A stretch of 24,617 nt of DNA, taken from positions 1 to 24,617 of the IMG/VR virus record IMGVR_UViG_3300035682_000186. The stretch is one strand, 5' to 3'. This document shows positions 1 through 9,848 of this stretch, in pieces. A program made the translations under genes and the position numbers. Every line of letters starts with the position of its first letter. The first letter of the stretch is position 1. The DNA comes from a virus. The notes under the pieces are model-generated. The model saw only the letters and a program-made list of their open reading frames with translations. It had not been told where the DNA came from and made no database searches.

Positions 1-55
1 GGTTAAGCGACCTAGAGCAATTTCCCCCATTTCGTTTTTTTACCAATCTTGACGC

Positions 56-655
56 ATGAACATCCAAACCATTCCCCTCGCCGACCTCTCGCTCGACCCA
101 AGCAACGTCCGCAAACACTCGCGCCGCAACCTCGACGCGATCAAGGCGTCGCTGCGCAAGTTCGGGCAGCAAAAACCGATCGTCGTGGACGCGAAAGGAA
201 TCGTCCTCGCCGGCAACGGCACGCTGACCGCAGCGCAGGAACTCGGATGGACCGAAATCCAGATCGTGCGCACCGAACTGGCGGGCGTCGAGGCGACGGC
301 GTTCGCCATCGCCGACAACCGGACGGCGGAGCTGGCGGAGTGGGAGGAGGACAAGCTCAACGCGGTGCTCAAGTCTTTGCAGGACGAGGGCGTTGACTTG
401 GTCGATGTCGGTTACTCGCCGGTTGACATCGGTCAATTCGCCGTTGCGGAAGTGGAAGCGCCAGCGTTGAAAGACGGCGACCGCGCGCCTTTTAGGCAAA
501 TGACGTTCACGGTTCACGACGAGCAATTTGAGGAGGTCGAGGCGGCGATGAGCAAGGCGAAGGAAGAGGGTGGCGGCGAGTCAGCCGTGAACGAAAACAG
601 CAACGGCAACGCTCTGGCGTTTATCTGCGGGAGGTTCAACCGTGGGCCGAGCTAA
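56..655 (+). CDS. ParB/Srx-like nuclease-fold protein, phage-associated
   Basis: 199-residue protein. Residues about 1-95 look like a ParB/Spo0J N-terminal domain: an opening I-P-L-A-D-L-x-x-D-x-x-N-V-R stretch, then a G53-N54-G55 box followed by a helix containing A-A-x-E-L-G-W, as in ParB-type CTP/nucleotide-binding folds. The C-terminal part (about 145-195) has an M-T-F-T-V-H-D-E-Q segment and an N-E-N-S-N-G-N-A segment. I recall these from phage ParB-like proteins encoded beside DNA methylases and modification enzymes. It is not a chromosome-partition ParB, since it lacks the central HTH and dimerisation regions. The next gene, a Mom-like modifier, starts inside its last codons, so the two are probably translationally coupled. 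A role in DNA modification or its control is inferred. ATG at 56 is the first start in frame. Confidence 0.75.
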   Translation: MNIQTIPLADLSLDPSNVRKHSRRNLDAIKASLRKFGQQKPIVVDAKGIVLAGNGTLTAAQELGWTEIQIVRTELAGVEATAFAIADNRTAELAEWEEDKLNAVLKSLQDEGVDLVDVGYSPVDIGQFAVAEVEAPALKDGDRAPFRQMTFTVHDEQFEEVEAAMSKAKEEGGGESAVNENSNGNALAFICGRFNRGPS

Positions 656-1358
656 AGACATCATCGTCAAGCCGATCTCGGCGCAGGATGCAAACCGCAT
701 CGTGCGGGCGATTCACTACAGCGGAAAGGTCGTCAATAACTCGCAGCTCCACCTTGGTGTTTTCCTCGATGGAAAATGCGGTGGGGCGATGCAGTTCGGG
801 CCGTCGCTCGACAAGCGCAAGATGCTCGGACTTGTCACGGGCACGCTCTGGAATGAATTTATTGAACTGAACCGGATGGCGTTCGCGGACTGGCTACCGC
901 GCAACAGTGAAAGCCGCGCAATCGGTTACGCGTTCCGATGGATTCGGAAGACATACCCGCAGATCAAGTGGTGCGTTTCATTTGCGGACGGGACGCAATG
1001 CGGCGACGGAACGATTTATCGAGCGAGCGGGTTTTCCCTCACTGGTATTCGATGCAATGCCTCTATTGTTTTGCGTCCCGATGGAACAATCGGGAGCGAG
1101 TTGACTGGAGGTAAACACACGGGAGGGAAAGCGCTGCTCGGCTTCCAACTCCGCTACATTTACTTCCTCGACCCAACCGCCCGCGCTCGCCTGACCGTTC
1201 CGATCTTGCCATTCAGCGAGATTGACCGGCGCGGGGCGGGGATGTATAAGGGCAAGCAGAGAATCCAATCACGCGCCGGAGGTGACACCACGGACACGCC
1301 AGTCTTCCAGACTGGAGAGGGCGGCTCAACCCCGACCACGGCGCTCCAATCTGAATGA
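642..1358 (+). CDS. mom: Mom-like DNA modification protein (GNAT-fold)
   Basis: 238 residues from a GTG start at 642, overlapping the upstream gene by 14 bases. A GGGAGG Shine-Dalgarno match at 629-634 lies 7 bases before the start, which decides it. The sequence resembles phage Mu Mom and its relatives, which convert adenine to a carbamoylmethyl form that resists restriction. Visible landmarks are an I-H-Y-S-G segment near residue 24, E-L-N-R-M-A at 75-80 followed by L-P-R-N-S-E-S, F-A-D-G at 114-117, and I-Y-R-A-S-G-F from 125. These correspond to the conserved Arg, Ser, Asp and Tyr regions of the family. The gene would modify phage DNA before packaging, matching its place just upstream of terminase. 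Residues 211-236 are odd: they are encoded by a tRNA-like sequence (see that entry), so the functional domain probably ends near residue 205. Confidence 0.8.
   Translation: MGRAKDIIVKPISAQDANRIVRAIHYSGKVVNNSQLHLGVFLDGKCGGAMQFGPSLDKRKMLGLVTGTLWNEFIELNRMAFADWLPRNSESRAIGYAFRWIRKTYPQIKWCVSFADGTQCGDGTIYRASGFSLTGIRCNASIVLRPDGTIGSELTGGKHTGGKALLGFQLRYIYFLDPTARARLTVPILPFSEIDRRGAGMYKGKQRIQSRAGGDTTDTPVFQTGEGGSTPTTALQSE
1273..1348 (+). other. tRNA-Gly(UCC)-like sequence inside the 3' end of the mom-like gene
   Basis: A 76-nt stretch with tRNA-like design. Acceptor arms GCGCCG (1273-1278) and CGGCGC (1339-1344) pair over 6 bp, followed by T1345 and an encoded CCA (1346-1348). A perfect 5-bp anticodon stem (1299-1303 with 1311-1315) holds a 7-nt loop CTTCCAG, giving anticodon TCC at 1306-1308, exactly positions 34-36 counting from 1273. 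The T-loop CTCAACC (1325-1331) has T55, C56, A57 and A58. Discriminator U and anticodon UCC both match glycine tRNAs. Against a functional tRNA: position 8 is A instead of U, the D stem has only 3 clean pairs (1282-1284 with 1295-1297), the T stem has one mismatch, and one base (C1337) is extra. I therefore call it tRNA-like, not a tRNA gene. Confidence 0.35.
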
Positions 1359-1999
1359 CAGACTCCGAGCAAACCCCGAGCGAAATCCTCGCCCGCCGCA
1401 ACGTCCAAAACATCGCGGTAAAACTCAAGGCTGGCAAGACGCTGACGACCTCGGAGCGCAAGGCGCTAAACGATTTCCAGACCGGCCAGCTCGACGGCTG
1501 GGTGAAGGACCTGAGCACGCTCGCCAAAGAACTCGGCCTTTCCCGCCAAGCGATCTACGACGCGCGCAACCGCTTCCCTGACGCACCGAAGAAGCACGAG
1601 GACGGACGCCGCGAGAACCTCGCCGCGTGGCAGCAGTTTTGCGCGGAGAACGTGATCGGGAAGGACGTGGCGACGAAGAACCTCGCCGAGCTCAAAGCCG
1701 AACTAATGCGCGAGCAAATCCGCCTCGCCCGCTCAAAGAACGAGCGCGAATCCGGCGACGTGATAGATCGCGAGGTTGTGGAGGCGATGCTTGTCACGCT
1801 CGGCCAGAAGCTCAACCTACTCCTGCGCCTCAAGCTGGAGGTCGAGCTGGGGCCGCGCGGAGTCGGGATGAACGCGGCGGAATTGAACGTGGAGGGCGGC
1901 GTGATTCTCGGCGAGATTCGGGAAGTGATTAACGCGAACATTGCGACGTTTGAGGGCGAGGCGTTGGACAGGTCGAGGGACGGAGAGGGGCAAGCGTGA
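1355..1999 (+). CDS. Terminase small subunit (DNA-recognition)
   Basis: 214 residues. Its ATG overlaps the stop of the mom-like gene (ATGA at 1355-1358). A helix-turn-helix-like segment lies at about residues 54-78 ([16 protein letters not shown]), similar to the N-terminal winged helix of lambda Nu1, which binds cos. A charged, probably coiled-coil helix follows at about 105-135 ([18 protein letters not shown]), as expected for the assembly region. Size and position immediately before the large subunit support the call. It would recognise the phage packaging site and recruit the large terminase. Its stop is overlapped by the GTG of the next gene. Confidence 0.8.
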   Translation: MTDSEQTPSEILARRNVQNIAVKLKAGKTLTTSERKALNDFQTGQLDGWVKDLSTLAKELGLSRQAIYDARNRFPDAPKKHEDGRRENLAAWQQFCAENVIGKDVATKNLAELKAELMREQIRLARSKNERESGDVIDREVVEAMLVTLGQKLNLLLRLKLEVELGPRGVGMNAAELNVEGGVILGEIREVINANIATFEGEALDRSRDGEGQA

Positions 2000-3786
2000 C
2001 CGCCTCCGACCTCCTCTGCGCCACCCTGCGTCTTCCGCAGCCCGACCGCTCGCCGATTTACGAGTGGGCGCGGAAGCACATCATTTTGCCCGAGTCCTAC
2101 GCGACCAGCGGACCGTTCAACGTCAAGATTTCGCCGTGGCTCATTCCGATCTTCGACGCTTTGCAGAACCCGCTTGTGCGCCGCGTGCACTTTCGCAAAG
2201 CCGTGCAGATCGGTGGCACGCTCGTCGCTGACATCTGGGTGCCGTGGCTGATTTGCAACGACGCGGGGCCGATCTCGTGGACGATGCAGACTGACGAGAT
2301 GATTGACCGGCACGCCAAGTCGCGGCTGAACCCGATCTTTGAGTCGTGCAAGCCGGTCGCGGCAATGCTGCCGCGCGTCGGACCGAACCGGACGACGACC
2401 GAGATTTATTTCGGCGGCTTCTTCTTCCTGCTCAATCCTGCAAACCTTTCGAGCCAGCAAAGCCAGTCGATTCGTTACAAAATAAATGACGAGATCTGGC
2501 TTCCAAAATGGCAGGAGGTGTATGGCCACGCCGTCGCCCGCGTCAGTCGTTTCGAGGAAGTCGGGCGCTCCAAGATTTACAACACGTCGCAAGCTCCGAT
2601 CATGGACCTCGAAACCGGCAACGTCGAGGACACATCCTTCCGCCAAGGGAACCAGCAGGAGTGGAGCACGGAATGCCCATCGTGCCGCAAGGTTCACCCC
2701 ATCGCGTTTGCCTTAGACAAGAACGAGGACACCGGTCTGCGCGGCGGAGTGGTCTGGGACGCCGCGGCAAAGCGCGACGACGAGACGTGGGACGTGCCGC
2801 GCGCGGTCGCCTCGTGCCGCTTCCGGTGCCCTCACTGCGGCCACGAGTCGCCCGACACCGACACGACGCGCAACGGGTGGAAGCGTGCCGGTCGCTTCGT
2901 GCCAATGAACCCGACCGCGCCGTCGGAGATCCAGAGCTTCCGCGTGGAGGCGGTCGTCAGCCGGCCGATGCGGCTACTCGTCGAAGAATTCTGCGAGGCC
3001 GACAATCACCACGTGCGGCAGGGTGATGATAAGATGAAGATCGAGTTTCGGACGAAGCGCGAGGCGCGGCCGTGGATCGTGGAGAAAAAGGTCGTGAACC
3101 TCTTCGTCACGAAATCCGATTACACCGTCGCGCAGTTCTCCAACGGCGAGGGCATCGACGGCGAGCTCATCCGGTTCATGTCGATCGACCGCCAGCAAGA
3201 CCACTGGTGGGTTGAAATCGGCGCGTTCTCCTCGGCGACGGGGCCGACCTACAAGCAGCTTTATTTCGGCCGCATCGAGACGCGGGACCAGCTTCGGCAG
3301 ATGCAATGCCGTTACAAGGTGCAGGACGCGTGCGTCGCTCAAGATCGCGGTTACCGACCCGCGGACGTGGACCGAGATTGCGCCGACTTTGGCTGGCGAG
3401 GTATGCGCGGGCACGCACGGAAGACGTGGACGATGAAGGACGACGCGAGCGACAAGTTGATTAACTTCCCGTTCTCGGAGCCGCGCACGAGCGACTACCG
3501 CGGCGGGGATGTGTATTATTACGATTGGTCAGGCGATTACTTCAAAGACCTCTTGGCAAACGCGCTAGAGGCAAAGGGCGATCTCAAGTGGCTACTGCCG
3601 GCCGACGTCAATCCGCTCTACCTCGAACACCTGCGAGGCGAGTCGAAGGTTGAAATCCGCACCGGCGTCTGGGAGTGGCGCGAGGTTAAAAGCAACGCGC
3701 CGAATCACGGGCTCGACACCTCGGCGATGATGCTCTGCATGGCGACGATTGCCAACGTCGTGCGTTACACGCCGGTCAAAGACTGA
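1996..3786 (+). CDS. Terminase large subunit, lambda GpA type (ATPase/nuclease)
   Basis: 596 residues from a GTG that overlaps the upstream stop (GTGA at 1996-1999). It is the packaging motor and cos-cutting enzyme of the lambda GpA family. A Walker A-like segment K68-A-V-Q-I-G-G-T75 has the variant form usual in GpA proteins. The Walker B-like acidic pair is D165-E166. Two Cys pairs, C227/C230 and C278/C281, form a zinc-binding insertion also typical of GpA-type terminases. In the C-terminal nuclease region, D450 (in A-Q-D-R-G-Y-R) and D574 (in N-H-G-L-D-T) fit metal-binding acids. Length is normal for the family (lambda GpA is 641). It would act with the preceding small subunit and the portal encoded at 4055. 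Confidence 0.92.
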   Translation: MTASDLLCATLRLPQPDRSPIYEWARKHIILPESYATSGPFNVKISPWLIPIFDALQNPLVRRVHFRKAVQIGGTLVADIWVPWLICNDAGPISWTMQTDEMIDRHAKSRLNPIFESCKPVAAMLPRVGPNRTTTEIYFGGFFFLLNPANLSSQQSQSIRYKINDEIWLPKWQEVYGHAVARVSRFEEVGRSKIYNTSQAPIMDLETGNVEDTSFRQGNQQEWSTECPSCRKVHPIAFALDKNEDTGLRGGVVWDAAAKRDDETWDVPRAVASCRFRCPHCGHESPDTDTTRNGWKRAGRFVPMNPTAPSEIQSFRVEAVVSRPMRLLVEEFCEADNHHVRQGDDKMKIEFRTKREARPWIVEKKVVNLFVTKSDYTVAQFSNGEGIDGELIRFMSIDRQQDHWWVEIGAFSSATGPTYKQLYFGRIETRDQLRQMQCRYKVQDACVAQDRGYRPADVDRDCADFGWRGMRGHARKTWTMKDDASDKLINFPFSEPRTSDYRGGDVYYYDWSGDYFKDLLANALEAKGDLKWLLPADVNPLYLEHLRGESKVEIRTGVWEWREVKSNAPNHGLDTSAMMLCMATIANVVRYTPVKD

Positions 3787-3813
3787 GCCTAGTTTGACGT
3801 TTCGAGCCTTGGT

Positions 3814-4050
3814 ATGCTCGACAACCCATTTCTCGGACTGGATAGCGCCACCCTGACGGCGCTCAAGACCAAGACAATTGACGCGATTCAAGCCGTGCTC
3901 CTCAACCAGAGTTACAGCCTCAACGGAAAGAGCGTGAGCCGCGCGGACCTCAACGCGCTGAACAATATGCTCGGGAACTTGCAGGACGCATTGACGGACG
4001 CGGCGGGCACGTCCACGGATACGACATTCGTGAGCTTCACGGGAAACTGA
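3814..4050 (+). CDS. gpW-like head-tail joining protein
   Basis: 78-residue protein between large terminase and portal, the place of lambda gpW (68 residues). It is mostly predicted helical: a helix at about 10-30 (L-T-A-L-K-T-K-T-I-D-A-I-Q-A-V-L), a short turn with a K-S-V-S-R-A-D-L segment, then a second helix ending in N-M-L-G-N-L-Q-D-A-L. The S-R-A-D-L-x-x-L segment resembles gpW-family proteins. It would sit at the portal vertex and prepare the filled head for tail attachment. The start at 3814 has no Shine-Dalgarno match. Confidence 0.7.
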   Translation: MLDNPFLGLDSATLTALKTKTIDAIQAVLLNQSYSLNGKSVSRADLNALNNMLGNLQDALTDAAGTSTDTTFVSFTGN

Positions 4051-4054
4051 AATT

Positions 4055-6511
4055 ATGGACAACGACATTTTCGACGCGTCAAAACTGATCGCCCAGAAAC
4101 CGTGGCTCGACCGCGCGCTCGAAAACATCGCGCCGACGTGGGCGCTGAAGCGGCTGGAGGCTCGCGTCGCGAAGTCACTTTTCGAATACAATGCGGCGCG
4201 GACGAATCGGCTGTATGCTCCGAAACAATACGCGCAGCCAGCGGAGTCATCGCAGAACCAGCGGGACCGCGTCGTGATGATGTATGAGGCTCAGGACTTG
4301 GTGCAGAATTTCCCCGAGGCTCGCGAAATTTCGCGCAAGTTCGGGACGTATTTAACGCCCAACGAGTATTCTCCGACGACCGGCGATCGCGACTACAACC
4401 AGACCATCAGCGAGTATTTTCACGCTTGGTGCAAGACGTGCGACGTGACGAACCGGCACAGCTTCAAGAAGCTCGTGCAGCTCGCCGCCGAGGAGCGTCC
4501 GGTGGACGGTGACTGCGGCTTTGTCATCCGTCGCAGCGGCGAAGGGCTCAAGCTCCAGCTCGTGCCCGCGACGCGCATCGGCAATCCGAACGACACGGCG
4601 GTCGCGTCGAACAACTACTTTCAAGGCATCATCACGAACGACTTCGGCCAGCCGGTCGCTTATCGGATTTATCGCGTGAGTCGCGACGGCGTTTATTTCG
4701 GCGCGGAGGATATTCCTGCGAATCAGTTCTGTCACTACATGGACCCCTTTCGCGTGGACCAGTATCGCGGAATCACAGATTTCCACGCCGCGATTCAGAC
4801 CGCGCGGATGCTCCACGACATCCTGCAAGCCGAGAAGGCGGGCGTGCGTTTCTCGTCGCAACAGGCCGCGCTGATCTTCAACGACCGGGGCATCGCGAAT
4901 CCGCGCAATCTGTTCCAGCCGAATCCTGCGCTCTCGCTCCCGAACGGACAGCAGCAGAAGAACGAACTCACAGAGGTCGGAATGATTCGCTACTTTCAGA
5001 ACAGCGACCGCGTGGAGGTAATGCCGTCGCGTCCATCGCAGGCGTTCACCGGCTTCGTGCAGCATCTCATGCACGAGATTGCTCTTGGCGTTGGCGTGCC
5101 CGAGGGAGTGTTGTTCGGGACACAGGACTACAAAGGCCCAAGCGTCCGCGCCGAGTTCGCCGCAGCTGACCGCGTATTCACGCGCCAGCAGGGCGTCCTC
5201 ACCGACAAGGTCCTCGACCCGATCAAGGACGCCGTGATTCTCGACGCCATCGCGCGCGGGGAAATCCCGCCGCCTCCGCTTCTGGCCGGCGAGACGATGG
5301 TTCACGCGTTGCGCCGCGCGACCGCAGGCGAGTGGCGTTTTCCCGCGAAGCTCTCGATCGACGTGGGCCGCGAGTCGGCCGCGAACATGAACGAAAACCG
5401 GCAAGGCGCAAAGTCCTTGCAGGAAATCGCAGCCGAGGAAGGCACGGACGCCTTCACGCGATTGGAGCAGATCGCGATCGAAGCCGCTTACGTGAAACAG
5501 CTCGCCGAGAAGTATGGCGTGCCCGAGACGGCGATTCGGCTCACGACGAACTCCTTACCGAGCACACCCGCAGCCGCAGCCGCAGCAGGCGACGCGGTGG
5601 GCGTCAGCGCGGCAGAGGCGCAGGCGGCGAGCGTCACGGCTTCCGCGACAGGCGGCGAATCGACGGACGTGGCCGCTATCGCAGGCGTCGAATCATTCCC
5701 TGATGTATCGCCCGAACTCGCACCGCTCAACGGCGCGCAGATTGCGGCGGTGCTTTCCATCCTCGAGAATTTACGCGCGGGCGATCTCACGTCGGAAGCC
5801 GCCGAGACGCTCATGGTCTCCGCTGGCATGGCAAAAGAATCAGCAAGCAAGGTCGCCGGTTCCGTTGCGGGACTACCAAAGCAGCCGTCGAAAGTATCAG
5901 CTTCGGCGATGCACAACCGCATCCGACTTGCTCGCGCGCAGGAGGACAGCAACCTCGTCACGATCAACTTCGCGGATGGCTCTTACATCCCGAACGACGC
6001 GATGATCGCGAACGCGAAACGCGCGCTCGCCGCTCGCGAAAAAGCGACGCCATCGAATCGTGGCATGACCGCTGTCGGGCTTGCTCGCGCTCGCGACATC
6101 CTCAACAAGCGCCCGCTTTCCGAGGACACCGTGCGCCGAATGAAGGCGTATTTCGACCGCCATGAAATCGACAAGCAGGGCGCGACTTGGAAGACGCAAG
6201 GCAAGGGCTGGCAGGCGTGGAATGGCTGGGGAGGGGACGCGGGGCAGTCGTGGGCAAACGCAATCGTTGAGCGGCTGAACAAGCCGCAAGCCAACTCGGC
6301 GAAGAACGAAAGCCGCACTGAGTTTTCCGCCGCCACCGAGGTCGCGATGGTGCTCCACGAAAAGCCTGAGAACCCGAACGACTGGCTGACCGCCGTCGAG
6401 CAATACCGCAAGCAGCTCGACATCCGATGCGGAGAGGCCGCGAAGCCGATCGTCGGCAAATCAATCATCGAGCACACCTTTGCAACGCAGCCAACGAGCG
6501 CGAAGAAATAA
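4055..6511 (+). CDS. Portal protein (lambda gpB family) with C-terminal extra domain
   Basis: 818 residues, much longer than lambda gpB (533). Residues about 1-510 are a portal protein of the lambda type, with a helical N-terminal clip/stem region. A segment around 340-375 ([18 protein letters not shown]) is typical of this portal family. The dodecameric ring would be the DNA entry point and the docking site for terminase. After an Ala-rich linker (about 505-545, coded by GCAGCC-like repeats) comes a region around 665-740 with [28 protein letters not shown], and [11 protein letters not shown] recognise the last part as a module seen in other phage head proteins; its function is unknown to me. 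The start at 4055 follows the gpW stop by 4 bases. Confidence 0.88.
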   Translation: MDNDIFDASKLIAQKPWLDRALENIAPTWALKRLEARVAKSLFEYNAARTNRLYAPKQYAQPAESSQNQRDRVVMMYEAQDLVQNFPEAREISRKFGTYLTPNEYSPTTGDRDYNQTISEYFHAWCKTCDVTNRHSFKKLVQLAAEERPVDGDCGFVIRRSGEGLKLQLVPATRIGNPNDTAVASNNYFQGIITNDFGQPVAYRIYRVSRDGVYFGAEDIPANQFCHYMDPFRVDQYRGITDFHAAIQTARMLHDILQAEKAGVRFSSQQAALIFNDRGIANPRNLFQPNPALSLPNGQQQKNELTEVGMIRYFQNSDRVEVMPSRPSQAFTGFVQHLMHEIALGVGVPEGVLFGTQDYKGPSVRAEFAAADRVFTRQQGVLTDKVLDPIKDAVILDAIARGEIPPPPLLAGETMVHALRRATAGEWRFPAKLSIDVGRESAANMNENRQGAKSLQEIAAEEGTDAFTRLEQIAIEAAYVKQLAEKYGVPETAIRLTTNSLPSTPAAAAAAGDAVGVSAAEAQAASVTASATGGESTDVAAIAGVESFPDVSPELAPLNGAQIAAVLSILENLRAGDLTSEAAETLMVSAGMAKESASKVAGSVAGLPKQPSKVSASAMHNRIRLARAQEDSNLVTINFADGSYIPNDAMIANAKRALAAREKATPSNRGMTAVGLARARDILNKRPLSEDTVRRMKAYFDRHEIDKQGATWKTQGKGWQAWNGWGGDAGQSWANAIVERLNKPQANSAKNESRTEFSAATEVAMVLHEKPENPNDWLTAVEQYRKQLDIRCGEAAKPIVGKSIIEHTFATQPTSAKK

Positions 6512-6518
6512 CAACTTT

Positions 6519-9431
6519 ATGGATACACAGACGCAAATCGACCGGCTGATCGAGTTGGCAATCGTGCAACGCTCCGAGCTGAAACAGCTCGTCTCGGAAT
6601 TGCCGCAACTTCGCGAGTATCTCGGCGCGGAAATCGAGCGCACTTTCGAAGAGACCGAGCCGCAGATTCGCACCGAGCTTGAAGAGTTCTGCCGCGCACG
6701 CGCGAGCGACGAACACGCGAAGACCGGAGCGGCACTCGCTGCGAAAGTTGAGCAGTTGTCGAAGCAGTTAGAGGTCACGACCGCCGCGAAATACTCGGTG
6801 CTCATGGCCGAGCGCGCGGAGAACGCGAACTTGCTCGCGAAGGCCGAGGCGCGCATCGAGGACGCGGCGTCAATGCTGACGCACGCCGTGAAGGAAATCG
6901 TCACGGACGAACTCTCACGCTTCCCGCGCGCTGGCGAAATCGACCAGCTTCGCAAGGAGTTTGCCGAACCTCGCGGGCTCAATCCTCGCGGCCGTTGGAT
7001 GCCCGATGAAACTTACCAGCGGCTCGACTTGGTCACGATCAACGGCGACAGCTTCGTCTCGAACATCGACGGCAACCGCGAGCGCCCGAGCCGCACGGCT
7101 GGCGACTGGACGCTGAGCGCAGCGCGTGGCAACGGAGGCGGAGGTGGCGGTGTGACCTCGATGACCGACCTCGTGCCCGTGCCGAGCAACGGACAGCTCC
7201 TAATAGGCAACGGCTCGGCGTTCGTGAACTCGACGCTTACCGCTGGCACCGGCATCTCGATTTCCAACGGCGCAGGCTCGATCACGATCAGCGCGACCGA
7301 CGGGAACATCACGCTCGACGACGGCACGGCGGCGGCTCCCTCGCTCAACTTTACCGACGACCCCAACACCGGACTCTACCGGCCAGCGGCGGACACGGTC
7401 GGCATCGTCGGCGGCGGTCACGACATCCTGCGGCTGACCGACATCGCGAGCGCGACGGACTACGTTCAAATCAAAAACGGCATCGGCGTCGGTAGCCCGC
7501 TCCACATTCTCGCCGAGGGTGCGAGCGCGAACATCGGCGTGCACTTGCAGCCCAAAGGCAGCGGGCTTCTCACGATCTCGGACGGCACGGATTTCAACAA
7601 GGGCATCCGGTTCCGGTCCTCGTCGAGCGCAGCCAGCGCGGTGACTTTGCTCGATGCCGTCTCGACTGCGGGGCGCGTCATCACGCTGCCAGATGCGACG
7701 GACACCCTCGTTGGTAAGGCTACGACGGACACGTTGACGAACAAAACGCTGACAAGCCCGACGATGACCGCGCCGGTTCTCGGCACGCCTGCCAGCGGCA
7801 CCCTCACCAACGCCACCGGCCTCCCAATCTCCACCGGCGTCAGCGGTCTCGGCACCGGCGTGGCGACGTTCCTCGCGACACCTACGTCGGCGAATCTTCT
7901 CGCCGCCGTGACGAACGAAACGGGCACGGGCGCGCTGGTGTTCGGGACGAGCCCGACGCTCACCACGCCGATCTCCGCGACCCTCACCTCCCCCGCCGCG
8001 TCCCCCCTGACGCTCGGCACGACCTCCTACGGCACTGCGCTGACGGTAGCGAGCGCGACGGGCGCAATCACCGCCACGACCACGCTGGCCGACCAAGGCG
8101 GCACCATCTCAGCCCAGCGCAACGGCCTCGCGCCACGGCAGGGGTTGGTGTTTGATGGGACGACTAACGGATCGTTCTCTGCGTTGTCCGCTTTTGGAAC
8201 GGGAGACTTTACTTATGCTGCTTGGATTTATGTTCCGTCTACTGTCAGCACTTACGGTCCCGGTTTAATTGGTGGAGGAACTAGCAGCTTTACGCTGCGG
8301 GTTTTTAACAATTTCAAACTTCAAACTACCTTAGTAGACATTGCGGACAACGCGCAAAGCACCAGTACGGTACAAGCTGGCAAATGGAATTTTGTTACAT
8401 ATCGCCGCACAGGAACCAGCGGCTACTATGGCATCAATGGCGTTGAAGATGCAGCCATTACCGATAGTGGAAATTACTCGCTTGGTTGTACGCTAATTGG
8501 CCAAATCAATGTCGGATACGGCACGAATTACGTTTGGAACGGCTCCATTTCTGGGTCATTAGTCTTTAACCGCGCCCTCTCCGCCGCCGAAGTGCTCGCG
8601 CTCTATCAGTCGAGCGCGCCTGCGGGGGCGGATTACAATGCGGCGAGTAATACGGCGATCAATACTTCTACGGTCACAACCTCGGGGTCGGGAAGCATAT
8701 CTGGCACTAGCGCCAGCGGTTTTGCCGCTATTGCAACGGCTGGGTATTTTGTTCGTAGCGCACCAGCTATTGCAATGCGCACTGGGACACGCTACCGAGT
8801 AGTCTTCACGGCGTCTGTCCTTACCGGAACTTGGAATGTCTATTTTTCAAACGGTGCAGCAGTGGGTTCTGCCACTCCGCTCATAACCGCTGGCGTCAAT
8901 ACCGTTGAGTTTACATCACTTAACGCTAACTCAAATTGGGTCGAATTTGGATGCGGTGGAGCTGGCACGCTTACGGTGTCATCATTTACGTTTGTTGCCC
9001 TCGGCCTCCTCCTCGCCCCCGACTCCAACAACGCGGGCGCGGGGCTTGAATGGCTCGACGTATCAGGCAACCGCGCACACATCGTCCTCCCGACCTCTGG
9101 CGTGACGTGGTCGCTGCCATCCTCGCAGCAGATTGTCATCGAGGCTTCGACCTCCACCAACGGCAATCAGCAGCTCGGTGGCGCATCGCTGATCGACGCC
9201 AACAAGCAATGGCGCATCCAATCGTGGACGGTCAATTGCTCCACAGGCACGCCGACGATCTCGCTGGGTAACGTCTCGGCGGGGGCGCAATACAACGCAG
9301 TCACTGTCCTCGCGGCGGGCAATAACGACATCACGCTTGTGACTCGGTTTCCAAGCACGGCAAACCTCTGGGTCAACAGTAGCACCACGGCGACCCTCAT
9401 CCACCGCATCACGCTCGTTCCAGCTAACTAA
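6519..9431 (+). CDS. Fibre-like virion protein with carbohydrate-binding-like and LamG-like regions
   Basis: 970 residues from ATG 6519. An in-frame ATG at 6480 lies inside the portal gene and is less likely. Residues about 1-140 are charged and coiled-coil-like, suggesting a trimeric stalk base. Residues about 155-198 (G-R-W, then Y-x-x-L-D-L-V, and D-W-T-L near the end) resemble the CBM5/12-like folds common in phage fibres. A Gly-rich linker (about 206-213) follows. Next come beta-rich stretches with N-T-G-L-Y-R-P and [10 protein letters not shown] repeats typical of fibre shafts. Residues about 548-700 look like a LamG/concanavalin-type jelly roll ([28 protein letters not shown]). The C terminus is another beta-rich region. 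It probably binds glycans on the host or decorates the capsid. Its place between portal and protease is unusual. Confidence 0.75.
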   Translation: MDTQTQIDRLIELAIVQRSELKQLVSELPQLREYLGAEIERTFEETEPQIRTELEEFCRARASDEHAKTGAALAAKVEQLSKQLEVTTAAKYSVLMAERAENANLLAKAEARIEDAASMLTHAVKEIVTDELSRFPRAGEIDQLRKEFAEPRGLNPRGRWMPDETYQRLDLVTINGDSFVSNIDGNRERPSRTAGDWTLSAARGNGGGGGGVTSMTDLVPVPSNGQLLIGNGSAFVNSTLTAGTGISISNGAGSITISATDGNITLDDGTAAAPSLNFTDDPNTGLYRPAADTVGIVGGGHDILRLTDIASATDYVQIKNGIGVGSPLHILAEGASANIGVHLQPKGSGLLTISDGTDFNKGIRFRSSSSAASAVTLLDAVSTAGRVITLPDATDTLVGKATTDTLTNKTLTSPTMTAPVLGTPASGTLTNATGLPISTGVSGLGTGVATFLATPTSANLLAAVTNETGTGALVFGTSPTLTTPISATLTSPAASPLTLGTTSYGTALTVASATGAITATTTLADQGGTISAQRNGLAPRQGLVFDGTTNGSFSALSAFGTGDFTYAAWIYVPSTVSTYGPGLIGGGTSSFTLRVFNNFKLQTTLVDIADNAQSTSTVQAGKWNFVTYRRTGTSGYYGINGVEDAAITDSGNYSLGCTLIGQINVGYGTNYVWNGSISGSLVFNRALSAAEVLALYQSSAPAGADYNAASNTAINTSTVTTSGSGSISGTSASGFAAIATAGYFVRSAPAIAMRTGTRYRVVFTASVLTGTWNVYFSNGAAVGSATPLITAGVNTVEFTSLNANSNWVEFGCGGAGTLTVSSFTFVALGLLLAPDSNNAGAGLEWLDVSGNRAHIVLPTSGVTWSLPSSQQIVIEASTSTNGNQQLGGASLIDANKQWRIQSWTVNCSTGTPTISLGNVSAGAQYNAVTVLAAGNNDITLVTRFPSTANLWVNSSTTATLIHRITLVPAN

Positions 9432-9436
9432 TTTCC

Positions 9437-9667
9437 ATGAATAAAACCTTCTCCACTCCGGTTTACGCCAGCAATTACATTGCAGGCTTTGGCATCGCGA
9501 CAGGTTGCGCTCTGCACTCTATCGACTACGACTCTGACACTGTTCGCTTCTCGCTTATTGGCGGGGACGGAACGTCGTCAATCGTCAACGGTCTAATGGT
9601 TGAAGACATCTCGGAGGACACGGTTGCGGAAGCAATTCGCGCCACCGTTGCCGCAACGAATCCGTAA
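9437..9667 (+). CDS. Small protein of unknown function after the fibre-like gene
   Basis: 76 residues, beginning 6 bases after the fibre-like gene stop, with an SD-less leader. I do not recognise the family. It is soluble-looking and contains a D-Y-D-S-D-T-V-R-F-S-L segment in a probable beta sheet, then an acidic helix near the end (E-D-T-V-A-E-A-I-R-A-T-V-A-A). Tight linkage to the fibre-like gene could mean a fibre chaperone or cap protein, but nothing in the sequence proves this. Confidence 0.6.
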   Translation: MNKTFSTPVYASNYIAGFGIATGCALHSIDYDSDTVRFSLIGGDGTSSIVNGLMVEDISEDTVAEAIRATVAATNP

Positions 9668-9701
9668 CGAGAGGCCGCGAACTTACATCTGGCCCTAATG
9701 T

Positions 9702-9848
9702 ATGGACGCGCTCGAAATTCTGGTGAAGGGCTGGCCTATATTCCTTGCCATGATAACCCTAATAGTCGTGCTCAGTAAATTGGACCTCCGCGTGGCAGTT
9801 CTTGAGGAGAAAATGAAATCGCTGTTCGACCTTTTTAATAAAAAATGA
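9702..9848 (+). CDS. Very small single-span membrane protein
   Basis: 48 residues, read directly from the sequence: ATG at 9702, stop TGA at 9846-9848, overlapping the next ATG (ATGA at 9845-9848). The product starts M-D-A-L-E-I-L-V-K-G. It has one hydrophobic segment at about residues 11-25 (W-P-I-F-L-A-M-I-T-L-I-V-V-L), then a charged, heptad-like tail (L-D-L-R-V-A-V-L-E-E-K-M-K-S-L). This is the build of small phage holin- or spanin-associated membrane proteins. It is the first of three overlapping membrane-protein genes. An ATG at 9698 in another frame gives only a 25-residue peptide, so 9702 is preferred. Confidence 0.6.
   Translation: MDALEILVKGWPIFLAMITLIVVLSKLDLRVAVLEEKMKSLFDLFNKK

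Noticed and set aside
1-55. Possible remnant of an upstream gene or terminator
   Set aside because: A T tract is present at 35-41, but no stem precedes it in the visible bases and the window starts too close to judge.
1555-2697. Long open frame of 380 codons on the minus strand
   Set aside because: It lies entirely across the terminase genes, whose products have clear motifs. High GC coding sequence often leaves long open antisense frames.
4352-5404. 350-codon minus-strand open frame in the portal gene
   Set aside because: Its predicted product is rich in Arg, Val and Leu without domain structure, and the portal frame is well supported.
5560-5592. GCAGCC-type tandem repeat
   Set aside because: It simply encodes the Ala-rich linker in the portal extension and shows no longer repeat structure.
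7200-8096. 298-codon minus-strand open frame in the fibre-like gene
   Set aside because: Arg/Gly-rich low-complexity product, a shadow of the repeat-rich shaft coding sequence.
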